Assembly: GCA_026770585.1 (NCBI GenBank)
Contig: MU646922.1
Span: 225,670 to 249,928 of the forward strand
DNA from: Baffinella frigidus
Taxonomy: Eukaryota > Cryptophyceae > Cryptomonadales > Baffinellaceae
Length of the DNA: 24,259 bases
Direction of reading: 5' to 3'
Shown: positions 1 to 7,265 of the stretch, one piece after another
Layout of the letters: each line of letters starts with the position of its first letter
How positions within the stretch are numbered: the stretch's first letter is position 1
Made by a program: the position numbers and the translations under genes
The notes under the pieces: generated by a model
What the model saw: the letters and a program-made list of their open reading frames with translations, nothing else
What the model was told of the DNA's origin: nothing
Databases searched by the model: none

Positions 1-65
<65 letters not shown>

Positions 66-90
66 GAGACAGAGAGAGAGACAGACAGAC

Positions 91-159
<69 letters not shown>

Positions 160-231
160 GAGAGACAGAGACAGAGAGAGACAGAGAGAGAGGCAGAGCG
201 ACAGAGAGTAAGAAAGAAAGAAAAGAGGTAC
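1..231. repeat. (AG)n / (ACAG)n microsatellite
   Basis: Purine-rich simple repeat alternating AG runs with ACAG tetramers, decaying into AAAG-type repeats near 210-226. It begins at the window edge, so its full length is unknown. Confidence 0.98.
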
Positions 232-360
232 CGTGAAGATTCCGCGCTGAACTTCGACGCTCGTGCTCAGGATGAGCGCGGCCCAGAACATCCAGAACAC
301 AAAGATGAAAATGATCAGCCGGATCGTCCCGTGCGCGATCTGCCCAGGATAAGGCGTCAG
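226..360 (-). pseudogene. Fragment of a membrane-protein coding sequence, copy 1
   Basis: The minus strand is open here and encodes a strongly hydrophobic stretch reading LIIFIFVFWMFWAALILSTS, preceded by PYPGQIAHGTIR and followed by VEVQRGIFTVP. The 20-residue hydrophobic run with an Arg just before it looks like a transmembrane helix. A second copy lies at 467-537 and a third, shorter one at 1335-1374. They differ from one another by conservative or silent changes, which suggests they derive from a real protein-coding family. No start codon, splice sites or complete domain can be seen. A first transmembrane helix of an ion channel such as a polycystin is one possibility, but that is only a guess. 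Confidence 0.4.
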
Positions 361-472
361 TTGGGTGGATAGGGCGGAAGTTGACCGAGGATAGGGCGTC
401 GGTTGGGTGGATAGGGCAGACGTTGGCCGAGGATAGGGCGTCGGTTGGGTGGATAGGACGGACGCTCGTCGA
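347..472. repeat. 42-bp tandem repeat, 3 units
   Basis: Three units start at 347, 389 and 431, each beginning GGATARGGCGTC. The 42-bp period is a multiple of three, so reading frames stay open through it on both strands. The array directly abuts both membrane-segment fragments and may have been part of the same gene. Confidence 0.93.
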
Positions 473-537
473 GAGAATGAGCGCCGCCCAGAAAATCCAC
501 AACACAAAAATGAAAATCATGAGCCAGATCCCACTCG
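467..537 (-). pseudogene. Fragment of a membrane-protein coding sequence, copy 2
   Basis: Minus strand encodes GIWLMIFIFVLWIFWAALIL followed by STSV, clearly related to the copy at 226-360. On the minus strand the frame continues into the 42-bp repeats as STSVRPIHPTDAL. The 5' side is cut by hairpin element HpA1, which begins at 531. I see no complete gene. Confidence 0.4.
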
Positions 538-741
538 AGGCTAGAAGTGTGACTATTTTAAAAGTTTTAACTTGACAAGTCCTTGACAAGTGGACCGCTG
601 TGTAGTAATTTTCACACAAATAGGGTCGTTTGGTCACGTATCTCGGGTTATAACCCGAGATACGTGACCAAGCCTGCCCGTGACTGGTACTAAATGTAAC
701 AAGCCCACATTTAAAATGGTCCCACTTCCAGCCTCGAGTGG
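531..741. mobile_element. Hairpin element HpA1 (MITE-like)
   Basis: Terminal inverted repeats start CCACTCGAGGCT and end AGCCTCGAGTGG, continuing inward into an ATTTTAAA motif. At the centre lies a perfect 42-bp palindrome (630-671) around TTATAA, flanked by a GTGTAGTAATTTTC motif that recurs in other families. Two more copies are at 6716-6934 and 23501-23703. There is no coding capacity, so the element is non-autonomous. Confidence 0.88.
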
Positions 742-757
742 TCGTCCAGTATGCGTT

Positions 758-921
758 CTCACCCGGACGAGTATTCATAATGAATACGCTTTCGGGGATC
801 TCCGATTCGATTCTGGTGCATCTTAAGGCTCTAAATTAGGTCTAGATAGACGATTGTCTTATTTGTACCCTTAAGATACACCAAAATCGTATTCATTATA
901 GATACTCGGCGGGATTAGATC
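758..921. mobile_element. Hairpin element HpC1
   Basis: Inverted arms contain GAGTATTCATAATGAATACG on the left and its mirrored form on the right, followed by GGCGGGATTAGATCT. The left half carries CGGGGATCTCCGATTCGAT and the loop contains a CTTAAGATACACC stem. HpC2 (2194-2480), HpC3 (17475-17642) and HpC4 (17008-17164) are relatives. Confidence 0.87.
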
Positions 922-954
922 TGCCCAGGGGTGGGGTTGAGGTTTGAGGGTTTG

Positions 955-1126
955 GATCCTCTCCTGAATTTAGGGGTTTGATTCCTCTCCTAAGTTTAGG
1001 GTTTGATTCCTCTCCTAAATTTAGGGATTGGTTCCTCTCCTAAATTTAGGGGTCGGTTCCTTTGTTAAATTTAGGGGTTGGTTCCTCTGCTAAATTTAGG
1101 GTTTGATTCCTCTCCTAAATTTAGGG
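955..1126. repeat. 25-bp minisatellite, about 7 units, resumed at 1288-1326
   Basis: Units begin at 955, 980, 1005, 1030, 1055, 1080 and 1105. The consensus is GRTTCCTCTCCTAAATTTAG followed by GGGTT, and it contains the small palindrome CTAAATTTAG. The array is interrupted by hairpin HpB1 at 1131-1287 and resumes on its far side, so it predates that insertion. Confidence 0.93.
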
Positions 1127-1130
1127 CAAT

Positions 1131-1287
1131 ACAGCGGGTTACAAAGGGATTTTCGGGCGCTGAGAGCCCGAGTTCCCGTTACCTTATCCGCAGGAACCCC
1201 CCTATGTCCCTACGGGTTGCCTACCGTAGGGTCCTAGGTCTTGTCGCTTAGGGGTTATTCAAAGACCCTTCGAAGCCCGCTGCGTGG
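1131..1287. mobile_element. Hairpin element HpB1, inserted in the minisatellite
   Basis: Ends read ACAGCGGGTTACAAAGGG on the left and CCCTTCGAAGCCCGCTGCGT on the right. The body contains TTATCCGCAGGAACCCCCCT, then TTGCCTACCGTAGGGTCCTA, then TCGCTTAGGGGTTATTCAAA. It is nearly collinear with HpB4 (22592-22752) and related to HpB2 (6964-7144) and HpB3 (10999-11125). Confidence 0.88.
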
Positions 1288-1334
1288 TTGGCTCCTCTCC
1301 TAAATTTAGGGTTTGGTATCTCTCCGAGAGTCCT

Positions 1335-1374
1335 CTACCACATCCAGAACACGAACATGAACATGATGAGCAGG
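1335..1374 (-). pseudogene. Membrane-segment fragment, copy 3
   Basis: Minus strand reads LLIMFMFVFWMW and then a stop codon, matching the core of the hydrophobic segment in the copies at 226-360 and 467-537. It sits immediately next to telomere-like repeats and is truncated on both sides. Confidence 0.33.
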
Positions 1375-1418
1375 GTTTGGGGTTTAGGGTTTAGGGTTTA
1401 GGGTTTAGGGTTTAGGGT

Positions 1419-1464
<46 letters not shown>

Positions 1465-1495
1465 GATTTGGGATTTAGTGTTTTGGGTTGAGGGT
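1374..1495. repeat. Interstitial telomere-like repeats (TTTAGGG then TTGAGGG)
   Basis: About six TTTAGGG units are followed by about eight TTGAGGG units and a decayed tail. TTTAGGG is the telomere repeat of plants and many algae and alveolates. The switch of variant within one block suggests local amplification of mutant units. Confidence 0.95.
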
Positions 1496-1554
1496 GTACG
1501 GATCGTCCCGTGCCTGCGATCACTGTGGGGTCGAATTTGACCCCATCGCCACGT

Positions 1555-1743
1555 CCACACGAGGCTATCCTTGCGAACAGAATAAAAGGACATTTTAAAA
1601 TTTGTGGGGAAATGATCACGTTTCCGTACGGATGTCCGGACATCCGTACGGAAACGTGATCAAATGCTGACTTTTGGCGCGTTTCCTGGGCAATAATCCA
1701 ATAATCAACTTATGAATCTGTTCGCATGGATAGCCTCGTGTGG
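1555..1743. mobile_element. Hairpin element HpE1
   Basis: Terminal inverted repeats are CCACACGAGGCTATCC and its mirror GGATAGCCTCGTGTGG, followed inward by GCGAACAGA. The centre is a perfect 50-bp palindrome (1613-1662) symmetric about GTCCGGAC. HpE2 at 18779-18944 shares the ends and the CCAATAATnnACTTATGA segment but has a different centre. Confidence 0.88.
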
Positions 1744-1774
1744 GTAAGAGATAGCGCCGCGCCTTGCTCACATT

Positions 1775-1896
1775 CTAGCTCTACCTGCGTTTTTATTCTG
1801 GCGCGTCCTTGAAATTATTTAAGAGCAGAAATCCAGCACAAAAGGGCGAATAGAACGCCTTTATGACGAGCCAGAATAAAACTCAGGCAGAGCTAG
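1775..1896. mobile_element. Hairpin element HpF1 with 5-bp target duplication
   Basis: Terminal inverted repeats are CTAGCTCTACCTG on the left and CAGGCAGAGCTAG on the right, extending through a TTTATTCTGGC arm. ACATT occurs directly on both sides (1770-1774 and 1897-1901), as expected for a 5-bp target-site duplication. HpF2 (2050-2169) is a related copy in opposite orientation. Confidence 0.87.
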
Positions 1897-2049
1897 ACAT
1901 TGCGCCACCGCGACAAAAGGCGGTCCCGGGCAGTGTGGGCCGCGATGGGGTGGGGTTTGAAGCGGGGGCATTTTGGGTTGAACGAGGAGATCTAGCTCTG
2001 TCTGAGATTTCGGGGTTGGGGCTCGCAACCTGGAAAGTCCCAGCCCACT
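1897..2049. other. Spacer with a solo CTAGCTCTG end
   Basis: GC-rich, no convincing gene. A lone end of the CTAGCTCTG type followed by TCTGAGATTTCGGGG occurs at about 1991-2015. A plus-strand frame over 1863-2063 exists only because it crosses HpF1 and is not supported as a gene. Confidence 0.5.
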
Positions 2050-2169
2050 CTAGCTCTGTCTGAGTTTTGTTCTGGCTCGTCCTAAAGGCTTCATGTTCGC
2101 CCTCTTGTACTGGCTTTCTGCTCTTAAATTCTTGTAAGGACGAGCCAGAATAAAACTCAGGCAGAGCTA
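2050..2169. mobile_element. Hairpin element HpF2
   Basis: Left end is CTAGCTCTGTCTGAGTTTTG, and the right end is the matching arm CCAGAATAAAACTCAGGCAG followed by AGCTA. The outer arms pair over about 35 bp. The final base of the right end has changed and no target duplication is visible. The loop includes GGCTTTCTGCTCTTAAATTC, matching the HpF1 loop in reverse. Confidence 0.83.
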
Positions 2170-2193
2170 AGAGGTGCCTGCATGGCTAAGACG

Positions 2194-2480
2194 ATCTCAT
2201 CCGAGTGAGTATTCCACTGTTACTTCTTAAGTTAACAGAGGTTCCACTTTTGCTTTGAGACGTTCCACTCCCGACTTTTGTCTCGGTGGGCCGCGCTCTA
2301 AGCAAGAGGAATCCTGAGGAATGCAATTTCGGGGATCTCCGATTCGATGTGTATGTATCTTAAAGGGTAGAAATAAGAAAGTCGCCTATCTAGCCTTCAT
2401 GTGAAGCCTTAAGATAGACAAAAACAGGATCGGAGATCCCCAAAATCGTATTCCTCAGGAATACTTGCCGGGATTAGATC
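2194..2480. mobile_element. Hairpin element HpC2, interrupted by a nested insertion
   Basis: Left end ATCTCATCCGAG plus GTATTCC pairs with GGAATACTTGCCGGG and GATTAGATC on the right. It carries the HpC arm CGGGGATCTCCGATTCGAT. It is longer than other HpC copies because about 95 bp (from about 2214 to 2308), including repeat AE1, sits inside its left arm. Confidence 0.84.
2214..2270. repeat. Repeat AE, copy 1
   Basis: A 57-bp segment starting CCACTGTTACTT and ending GAGACGTTCCACTC. It recurs almost identically at 17236-17293. In both places an ATTCC or AATCC precedes it, which may reflect target preference. Confidence 0.85.
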
Positions 2481-2544
2481 TACGCGAAGGGGTCCAGGGG
2501 GTGTGTCAACTTATTGTGTCAACTTTTGGGGAGTACACTCGGGA

Positions 2545-2735
2545 CCACGAGCCCTCCGAGGTGGCTCAAATAGTGCTCTGGAACAGAATCCAAAAAGTTG
2601 ATTTCCCCCTGAAATTGTGTCGACTTTTCCCCTCTCGAGGGGGGCCTCTCCTACCGGGGTCAAAAGTGACCCCGATGCAAAGCAAACCCTAAAAGCTTCC
2701 AGGGCACTATTTGAGCCGCCACCAAGGGCTAGTGG
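2545..2735. mobile_element. Hairpin element HpM1
   Basis: The left arm CCACGAGCCCTCCGAGGTGG, then CTCAAATAGTGCTCTGGAAC, pairs with TTCCAGGGCACTATTTGAGC ending in GGGCTAGTGG. The centre has a GGGGTCAAAAGTGACCCC palindrome. Inner arms carry GTTGATTT and TCGACTTTT motifs seen in HpM2, HpI1 and HpK. Confidence 0.88.
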
Positions 2736-2799
2736 GAGGGCCAGGGTACTCTGGCTCTCACGCGTTCTAGCTCTGCCTCACTCGGGTTGGCCGGCTACT

Positions 2800-2857
2800 C
2801 TTAAGTTGACATGCTGGGCTTAAGTTGACATGCTGGTTCTTAAGTTGACATGCTGGG
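2800..2857. repeat. Tandem CTTAAGTTGACATGCTGG, 3 units
   Basis: Three copies of this 18-bp sequence start at 2800, 2819 and 2839. The same AAGTTGACAT word occurs in opposite orientation as a tandem block at 20326-20421. Confidence 0.93.
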
Positions 2858-2881
2858 TGCGCGGTACACGCCGCCAGCTTT

Positions 2882-3008
2882 CCACGCCAGATTGGAGGAG
2901 GGCGGTGACTGTCTTAATACCGTACCCTGGTACGGTATTTGACTTTTGAAAACAACTGCCTTGAGGGGAAATTGACTTTCGGCGACACCTTCCTGGAATC
3001 TGGCGTGG
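2882..3008. mobile_element. Hairpin element HpJ1
   Basis: Ends CCACGCCAGATT and AATCTGGCGTGG pair perfectly. The interior has the palindrome ACCGTACCCTGGTACGGT and two TTGACTTT words. HpJ2 at 23019-23168 shares the CCACGC and CTGGCGTGG tips. Confidence 0.82.
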
Positions 3009-3056
3009 TTGGGGCGGGAAAGAGCCCGGGGGAAGCAAATCGGTGAGCCCAAATTA

Positions 3057-3207
3057 ATGTGCGAGGCCACTCAATTTAACCCTCCTTTTATGCTATCTTA
3101 AGGGTGGTGTCTCTCTTATTTTGATGTATTAGCTTCGACATAGCCTTATCATAGAAGCCCACCCCAACATAGCAAAAACACGGTTTAAATTGAGTGGCCT
3201 CGCACAT
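3057..3207. mobile_element. Hairpin element HpL1
   Basis: Arms read ATGTGCGAGGCCACTCAATT and its mirror on the right, where AATTGAGTGGCCTCGCACAT ends at 3207. The arms pair perfectly for about 22 bp and then less regularly. The loop has TTTTATGCTATCTTA, a word also found at 23280-23294 in HpAC. Only one copy is in this window. Confidence 0.84.
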
Positions 3208-3255
3208 GAAAATAGACTGAGTCAGAGTTATCTTATAGACGTTGTTCGCGGGCGA

Positions 3256-3426
3256 CCACCAACCCTCACGGAAGGACCAAATCGATTGATTTCCACCTGT
3301 CCCCAAAAGTTGATTTTGTACCAAGATCGGGACTTAAGTTGAGACCTCGGGGTCGAATCGACCCCGAGGCCCCGTAAATCCGAGGTCTGAAAATCGGTGA
3401 TTTGGTCTTTCCATCAGGGTCGGTGG
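3256..3426. mobile_element. Hairpin element HpI1
   Basis: Left tip CCACCAACCCTCACGGAAGG and then ACCAAATCG pair with CGGTGATTTGGTC and a right tip ending GGTCGGTGG. The centre is the palindrome CGGGGTCGAATCGACCCCG. It belongs with HpI2 (8378-8515) and more distantly with HpM. Confidence 0.83.
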
Positions 3427-3428
3427 GG

Positions 3429-3599
3429 CCACTAGCCCCGGGAGGTGGCTCAAACTGTGCTCTGCAACAAAATCCCGAATGTTGATTTTGCACTGAGGCG
3501 CTGGGTCGACTTTTGCCAGCCCCCCTGACCAGGGGGGTCTGTCAAGGAAAATTGAAAATGTTCCAGCCCACTATTTGAGCAACCTCCCAGGGCTGGTGG
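3429..3599. mobile_element. Hairpin element HpM2
   Basis: The left arm CCACTAGCCCCGGGAGGTGG, then CTCAAACTGTGCTCTG, pairs with CACTATTTGAGC and GGGCTGGTGG. The centre is a near palindrome, AGCCCCCCTGACCAGGGGGG. It lies 2 bp after HpI1, so the two are back to back. Confidence 0.87.
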
Positions 3600-3665
3600 T
3601 TGGTGGGAGTGGATTGCGGTCGCATCGGGGCAGCGCTCCATCCCTCGACCCGTTAGGTCCGCTGG

Positions 3666-3723
3666 CGTCTTTCAACTCCCACCATAGGCGGACACTGGAA
3701 CTCATCCTGCAGGAAGGCTCTGC
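3666..3723 (+). repeat. Dispersed repeat Y, copy 1
   Basis: CAACTCCCACCATAGGCGGA followed by CACTGGAACTCATCCTGCAG and GAAGGC. Copies are at 9960-10019 and, inverted, at 18389-18451. The layout (AGGTCC..., CCCA.CAT, then CTGCAG.AAAG) resembles family Z at 11600-12965, of which it may be a diverged branch. Confidence 0.8.
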
Positions 3724-3797
3724 TTTTTGATCCGCGTGTCTTCAGAAAGTCAGCGGGGGGCGGGAGGCGCGGGAGAGGGTCGGTTGGGAGGCGGCCG

Positions 3798-3828
<31 letters not shown>

Positions 3829-3872
3829 CGAGAGCGCGAGAGAGAGAGCGCGCCAGAGAGAGGGAGAGGGGG
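3798..3872. repeat. (AG)n purine tract
   Basis: GAGAGA run with scattered GAGCG units. It gives rise to spurious Arg/Glu-rich frames on this strand and Ser/Leu-rich frames on the other. Confidence 0.96.
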
Positions 3873-3951
3873 CCCTGGACCTTGGATTCGAAGACGAGTC
3901 GCTCCGCCAAGTGGTGGCGATGCAGCTTCGTTTTATCTGCCAACAACATCA

Positions 3952-4518
3952 TCAGGGCTTCGGAAGAAAGGCAGGATCGGGAATCGGCCCGAGTAGGGGT
4001 TGCTTTAGGGCGCGAGGAGTTCGGGCATGTATACATAAAATGTTTTGTCGGATGGTTTCTTGGATCCTCGTGAAGAGTGGCTGATACTCGGGAGCAGCGA
4101 GGATGACTCGTTTGATTTCGTCGTCGCGCGCGTCAGAAACCTTCATGTCCACGCCCTTGTCTTCTAACTGTTTCCTGACGTCCGCCCACGTTGGACCTTT
4201 CTTGTCAAAGACGTGAGCCGCGTCAGACACAGCTCTCGTAAGGGAAGAAGCACGATGCCCGTGCCTTAGTGCGTTCGTGGCCGCCGAGCCGCCGAGGCCA
4301 TCATTCGACAGAGCCTCTGATTCGCGCTTCCGGATCATCGCAACGGCAATCGCCGCCATCGCGGCCGGACTCCCCTGGCTGGGACACCGTTCCGGTCGGT
4401 CCGCAGAGCCCCCTGTCCAGCTTAGAAGTGACTCCCTCGTTACTCGTTTCAACTGCAAGCTGCAGGGGGTCAGGTCACGTGATTGAGAGGGTGTCAGCAG
4501 TTCGGTCCGTGTCATCAT
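3952..4518 (-). CDS. Possible protein-coding exon of unknown function
   Basis: A minus-strand open frame of 188 codons, the longest in the window not made of simple repeats. The middle looks like a soluble, charged, helical protein: MAAIAVAMIRKRESEALSND occurs at about residues 54-73, and GPTWADVRKQLEDKGVDMKV at about 108-127, followed by DEIKRVILAAPEYQPLFTRI. The TWADV...EYQPLF spacing is faintly like an FF domain, but key positions are not convincing and I do not assign it. A plausible GT donor lies at 4034 (minus strand), so the last 28 codons may be intron. A pyrimidine-rich stretch ending TGTAG before CTTAAGACGG at about 4533 could be an acceptor, in which case this is an internal exon. 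The initiator could instead be the ATG at about residue 54. Confidence 0.4.
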   Translation of the reverse strand: MMTRTELLTPSQSRDLTPCSLQLKRVTRESLLSWTGGSADRPERCPSQGSPAAMAAIAVAMIRKRESEALSNDGLGGSAATNALRHGHRASSLTRAVSDAAHVFDKKGPTWADVRKQLEDKGVDMKVSDARDDEIKRVILAAPEYQPLFTRIQETIRQNILCIHARTPRALKQPLLGPIPDPAFLPKP

Positions 4519-4940
4519 TGCGACCGTCTTAAGCTACAGACAAGAAGGTCAGCACGAAACATTCGTCCACTTTTGGAAAAGAAGACGTGAATAATTGACT
4601 TTGACTTTCGATGGCTGCACAGGGGAGGTTGGTGGATAAAGCAAAAATCATAAATTTAGTCAACTCGAACACGACGTGTCTTCAACACGCCATCTGGAGA
4701 TCACGAATCCGAGTGTCCCTGTAATTGAAAGACGCTCTTCCGCAGAACATGAAGCTCTACCCAACACCTGATTTGGGTCCTTTCAAGCGCCTCAGGCGCA
4801 GTAACTGACGGTCACGTGACCCAGAAGGCTGTAGAAGGCGAGCAAGTGGTCAGCAAGTGCTGACGGCGTTGCGTTTGTACCGGGAAGTCGGGACGTGACC
4901 GATGAAGGAATATGCGGTATTTTGTCCTCCTCAGCGGTAA
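4519..4940. other. Unannotated sequence
   Basis: About 420 bp with no recognised gene, RNA or clear inverted repeat. It has two TTGACTTT-like words near 4595 and ordinary composition. It could hold intron or upstream sequence of the possible minus-strand gene at 3952-4518. Confidence 0.4.
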
Positions 4941-4948
4941 TTTACTAC

Positions 4949-5345
4949 ACAGGTGGCGGGGGACCAAGCCCCCCGCAGGGGCAGCCGGAGACTCGACCTG
5001 GATTCGGGTTGCGCTGGAAGCCCCCCGCAGAGGCCGCCGGAGGCTTGTTAGGTCCCCCTCCGATGAGAATTCTTTTCACACGTCGGGGAGGGACCAGACG
5101 CCTGGGAAGCCCTCCGCAGGGGTCGACCGGGATTCGGGTCGCGCTTGATTTTCGCAGCAAGCCCCCCGCAAGGGCCGCCGGAGGCTTGTTATGTACATAA
5201 GGACCCCCCTCCGATGTGAATTCGTTTCACGCATCGGGGAGGGACCAGACGCCCGGGAAGCCCTCCGGAGGGATCGACCGGGATTCGGGTCGCGCAGCAA
5301 GCCCCCCGCAGGGGCCGCCGGAGGCTTGTTAGGTCCTCCTGCAAT
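4949..5345. repeat. About 140-bp tandem repeat, nearly 3 units
   Basis: The phrase GCCCCCCGCA begins at 4968 (partial unit), 5020, 5161 and 5301, giving periods of 141 and 140 bp. Each full unit contains GGCCGCCGGAGGCTTGTTA, a small inverted repeat CCTCCGATG...CATCGGGGAGG, and GACCGGGATTCGGGTCGCGC. A stray copy of the GGGGCCGCCGGAGGCTT part is at 6598-6631. Open frames here are repeat artefacts. Confidence 0.92.
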
Positions 5346-5365
5346 GTGAAATTGAAACTGTCAAA

Positions 5366-5423
5366 CGTACGAACTTCGTACGAAGTTCGTTCGTAGGACG
5401 AACTTCGTACGAAGTTCGTTCCT
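5366..5423. repeat. Palindromic GAACTTCGTACGAAGTTC duplicate
   Basis: The perfect palindrome GAACTTCGTACGAAGTTC occurs twice, at about 5371-5390 and 5400-5419, with CGTTCSTAG spacers. It could form a compound cruciform. GAACTTCGAAGTT words also occur in HpV at 7290-7440. Confidence 0.85.
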
Positions 5424-5556
5424 AGTAACCGTTTGAAACCCGACGTTTTCGAACGGTGTGCAAGTTCACACGAAGTTTCTCGAGCTGAACACGAAATCAT
5501 GAACACGAAATCAACGAAGCAGGACGAAAGAATTTTGAACTCTCCCACCACAGGGC

Positions 5557-5637
5557 CCTTGAGGCCCTTCAGGTTTTAATTTCGCCCAACATATGCCAAC
5601 GACACGCCCTTCCGTAGAAAGGACTGCAGAGAAAGCA
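5557..5637 (+). repeat. Repeat family Z, solo copy
   Basis: Contains CAGGTTTTAATTTCGCCCAA, then CATATGCCAACGACACGCCC, then TTCCGTAGAAAGGACTGCAG, then AGAAAGCAT. It is nearly identical to the units clustered at 11600-12965, about 6 kb away. Confidence 0.9.
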
Positions 5638-5730
5638 TCACATTTGTCACCCACGCCGAGCCCCGCGTACGAAGGCTTCGTAGCGGGGCGAGGCGTCTAC
5701 GCACGGCCCCACCGCTGTGCTGGGGGCTGG

Positions 5731-5790
5731 GGCCGGAGCGCCTTGAGCCGTAACGACCGGTGCCTTATCCATTAGGCTACCGACGTACCA
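5731..5790 (-). other. tRNA-like 5' half (possible SINE or tRNA relic)
   Basis: On the minus strand, GGTAGCCTAATGGATAAGGC followed by ACCGG resembles the acceptor, D-arm and start of the anticodon arm of eukaryotic tRNA-Arg. TAGCCTAATGG fits the polymerase III box A. No normal anticodon loop or T-arm (GGTTCGA) follows, so it is not an intact tRNA. The next bases, GTTACGGCTCAAGG, share GGCTCAAG with the 3' end of the dinoflagellate spliced leader, which could be chance. Confidence 0.4.
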
Positions 5791-5884
5791 AAAAGAGGAG
5801 CTATCCACCCCGTGGACGGCTGTGTATATCCTATATACTACCCTCAGGCCGGCAGGAAGCCGCATGCCGCACGGGACATTTTTC

Positions 5885-6580
5885 AGGGTTTAGGGTTGCC
5901 TGTTTACGGTTTACGGTTTACGGTTTACGGTTAGAACGTTTGGCATTGAGTATTTAGCGTTGAGCGTTTAGCGTCGACGGTTTGGAGTTTAGGGTTTAGG
6001 GTTTAGGGTTTGCGGTTTAGGGCTTAGGGTTTAGGGTTTAGGATTTAGGGTTTAGGTTTTAGGTTTTAGGTTTTAGGGTTTAGGTTTTAGGTTTTAGGGT
6101 TTGGGGTTGAGGTTGAGGGTTGAGGGTTTAGGGTTTAGGGTTTAGGGTTTAGGGTTTAGGGTTTAGGGTTTAGGGTTCAAAGGTTAGGTTGTAGAGTTGG
6201 AGGGTTGAGGGTATTTGGGGTTTTGAGGTTTAGGGTTGAGGGTTGACGGCTCATGTTTCGAGTTCAGAGTTTCTCAAGGGTTTAGGGTTTATTTTCAGGG
6301 TGTGGTGTTTAGGGTTGAGGAATCAGGGCTTAACACAGGTACGGGGTTTGGGGCTTGGGGTCAAAGGTTTAGGGATTTTGGTTTAGGGTTCAGGGTTTGG
6401 GGGTTGGTTTAGGGTTTTTTGGTTTAGGGTTTTTGGTTTTTGGTTTAGGGTTTAGGGTTTAGGGTTTAGGGTTTAGGGTTTAGGGTTTAGGGTTTAGGGT
6501 TTGGGGTTTTGGATTCAGGGTTCAAGGTTCAGGGTTCAGCGTTGGGGGTTGTTTAGGGTTTAGGGTTTAGGATTCGGGGG
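5885..6580. repeat. Large interstitial telomere-like block (TTTAGGG)n, decayed
   Basis: About 700 bp of TTTAGGG with variants (TTTACGG, TTTTAGG, TTGAGGG, TTTGGGG). Exact runs of 7-9 units occur at 6128-6175 and 6442-6500, embedded in degenerate copies. The mix of exact and decayed units suggests several rounds of addition or expansion. Confidence 0.97.
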
Positions 6581-6597
6581 TCCCACCTTTTCGACAA

Positions 6598-6631
6598 GAC
6601 AAGCTCCCCGCAGGGGCCGCCGGAGGCTTCA
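6598..6631. repeat. Solo fragment of the 140-bp tandem repeat
   Basis: Reads AGCTCCCCGCAGGGGCCGCC then GGAGGCTT, matching the repeat at 4949-5345. The telomere-like block lies between them. Confidence 0.85.
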
Positions 6632-6715
6632 CACACCCCAACAAAATTTACCTCAGTGGCTTGCCTCGCCTTGAAAGGCCCTTACGACGGCGTGCCTCTA
6701 CTTTATAATCTAGAT

Positions 6716-6934
6716 CCACTCGAGGCTGGAAGAGGGGGTATTTTAAATGTGGGGTTGTTAAAGTTTGTAGACTACAATCAGTCACGGGCGGGGCTTGGTA
6801 ACGTTTCTCCCGTATCTGCGGGGGTAACGTGACAGAACACGATATTTGTGTGAAAGTTACTACACAGTTGTCCACTTGTACAGGACTTGTAAACTTAAAA
6901 CTTTTAGAATACTCACATTTGTAGCCCCGAGTGG
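6716..6934. mobile_element. Hairpin element HpA2, degenerate
   Basis: Ends CCACTCGAGGCTGGAAG and GTAGCCCCGAGTGG match HpA1. The central palindrome is eroded (TTGGTAACGTTTCTC on one side), and AGTTACTACACAG lies in the right half. It is the most diverged copy of the three. Confidence 0.83.
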
Positions 6935-6963
6935 CCGGAGAGGGTGCGTGCGTCCAATGATAA

Positions 6964-7144
6964 CGGCCTTCGAAGGGATTTCGAAAATTTAACCCTTCAG
7001 CGATAAGACCTGCGGCCCTACAGTAGACAATCCGTAGGGACATAGGGGGGGGGCCTACGGATAAGGTAACCGGAAATGCCGTAATTCTAAAGCTTTTTGC
7101 CCTTCGTTCGTAGGATCCTACGAGCTCGTAGCCCGCTGTGTGGG
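6964..7144. mobile_element. Hairpin element HpB2 (inverted relative to HpB1)
   Basis: Read on the minus strand it runs CACACAGCGGGCTACGA, then TTATCCGTAGGCCCCCCCCC, then CTACTGTAGGGCCGCAGGTC, then TCCCTTCGAAGGCC, the same order as HpB1 and HpB4. The centre is partly replaced. It follows HpA2 by about 30 bp. Confidence 0.8.
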
Positions 7145-7194
7145 GAGGTGAGGTTTTACCAAGGAGTATTTTTTACTTCACACAAAAATCCCCC

Positions 7195-7235
7195 TTGGCT
7201 TTACGGGTGTGCAACTAGCACAACCGTAAAGCCAA
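7195..7235. repeat. Short perfect-arm hairpin HpU
   Basis: TTGGCTTTACGGGTGTGC and GCACAACCGTAAAGCCAA pair with one mismatch around a 5-nt loop AACTA. GAGGTTTtaCC at 7151 and GCCAAACCTC at 7231 may be outer arms of a larger element. Confidence 0.8.
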
Positions 7236-7265
7236 ACCTCGTCGCGAGCTCATAAAGAGATGATA

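Noticed and set aside
381-575. Plus-strand frame with EDRASVGWIG repeats
   Set aside because: It is a translation of the 42-bp tandem repeat and continues into HpA1. The minus strand is the better coding candidate there.
1398-1643. Minus-strand frames rich in TLNPQPS repeats
   Set aside because: They are translations of TTGAGGG telomere-like repeats running into HpE1.
5752-5785. Intact tRNA gene
   Set aside because: The D-arm and box A are good, but there is no proper anticodon loop, T-arm or box B within range.
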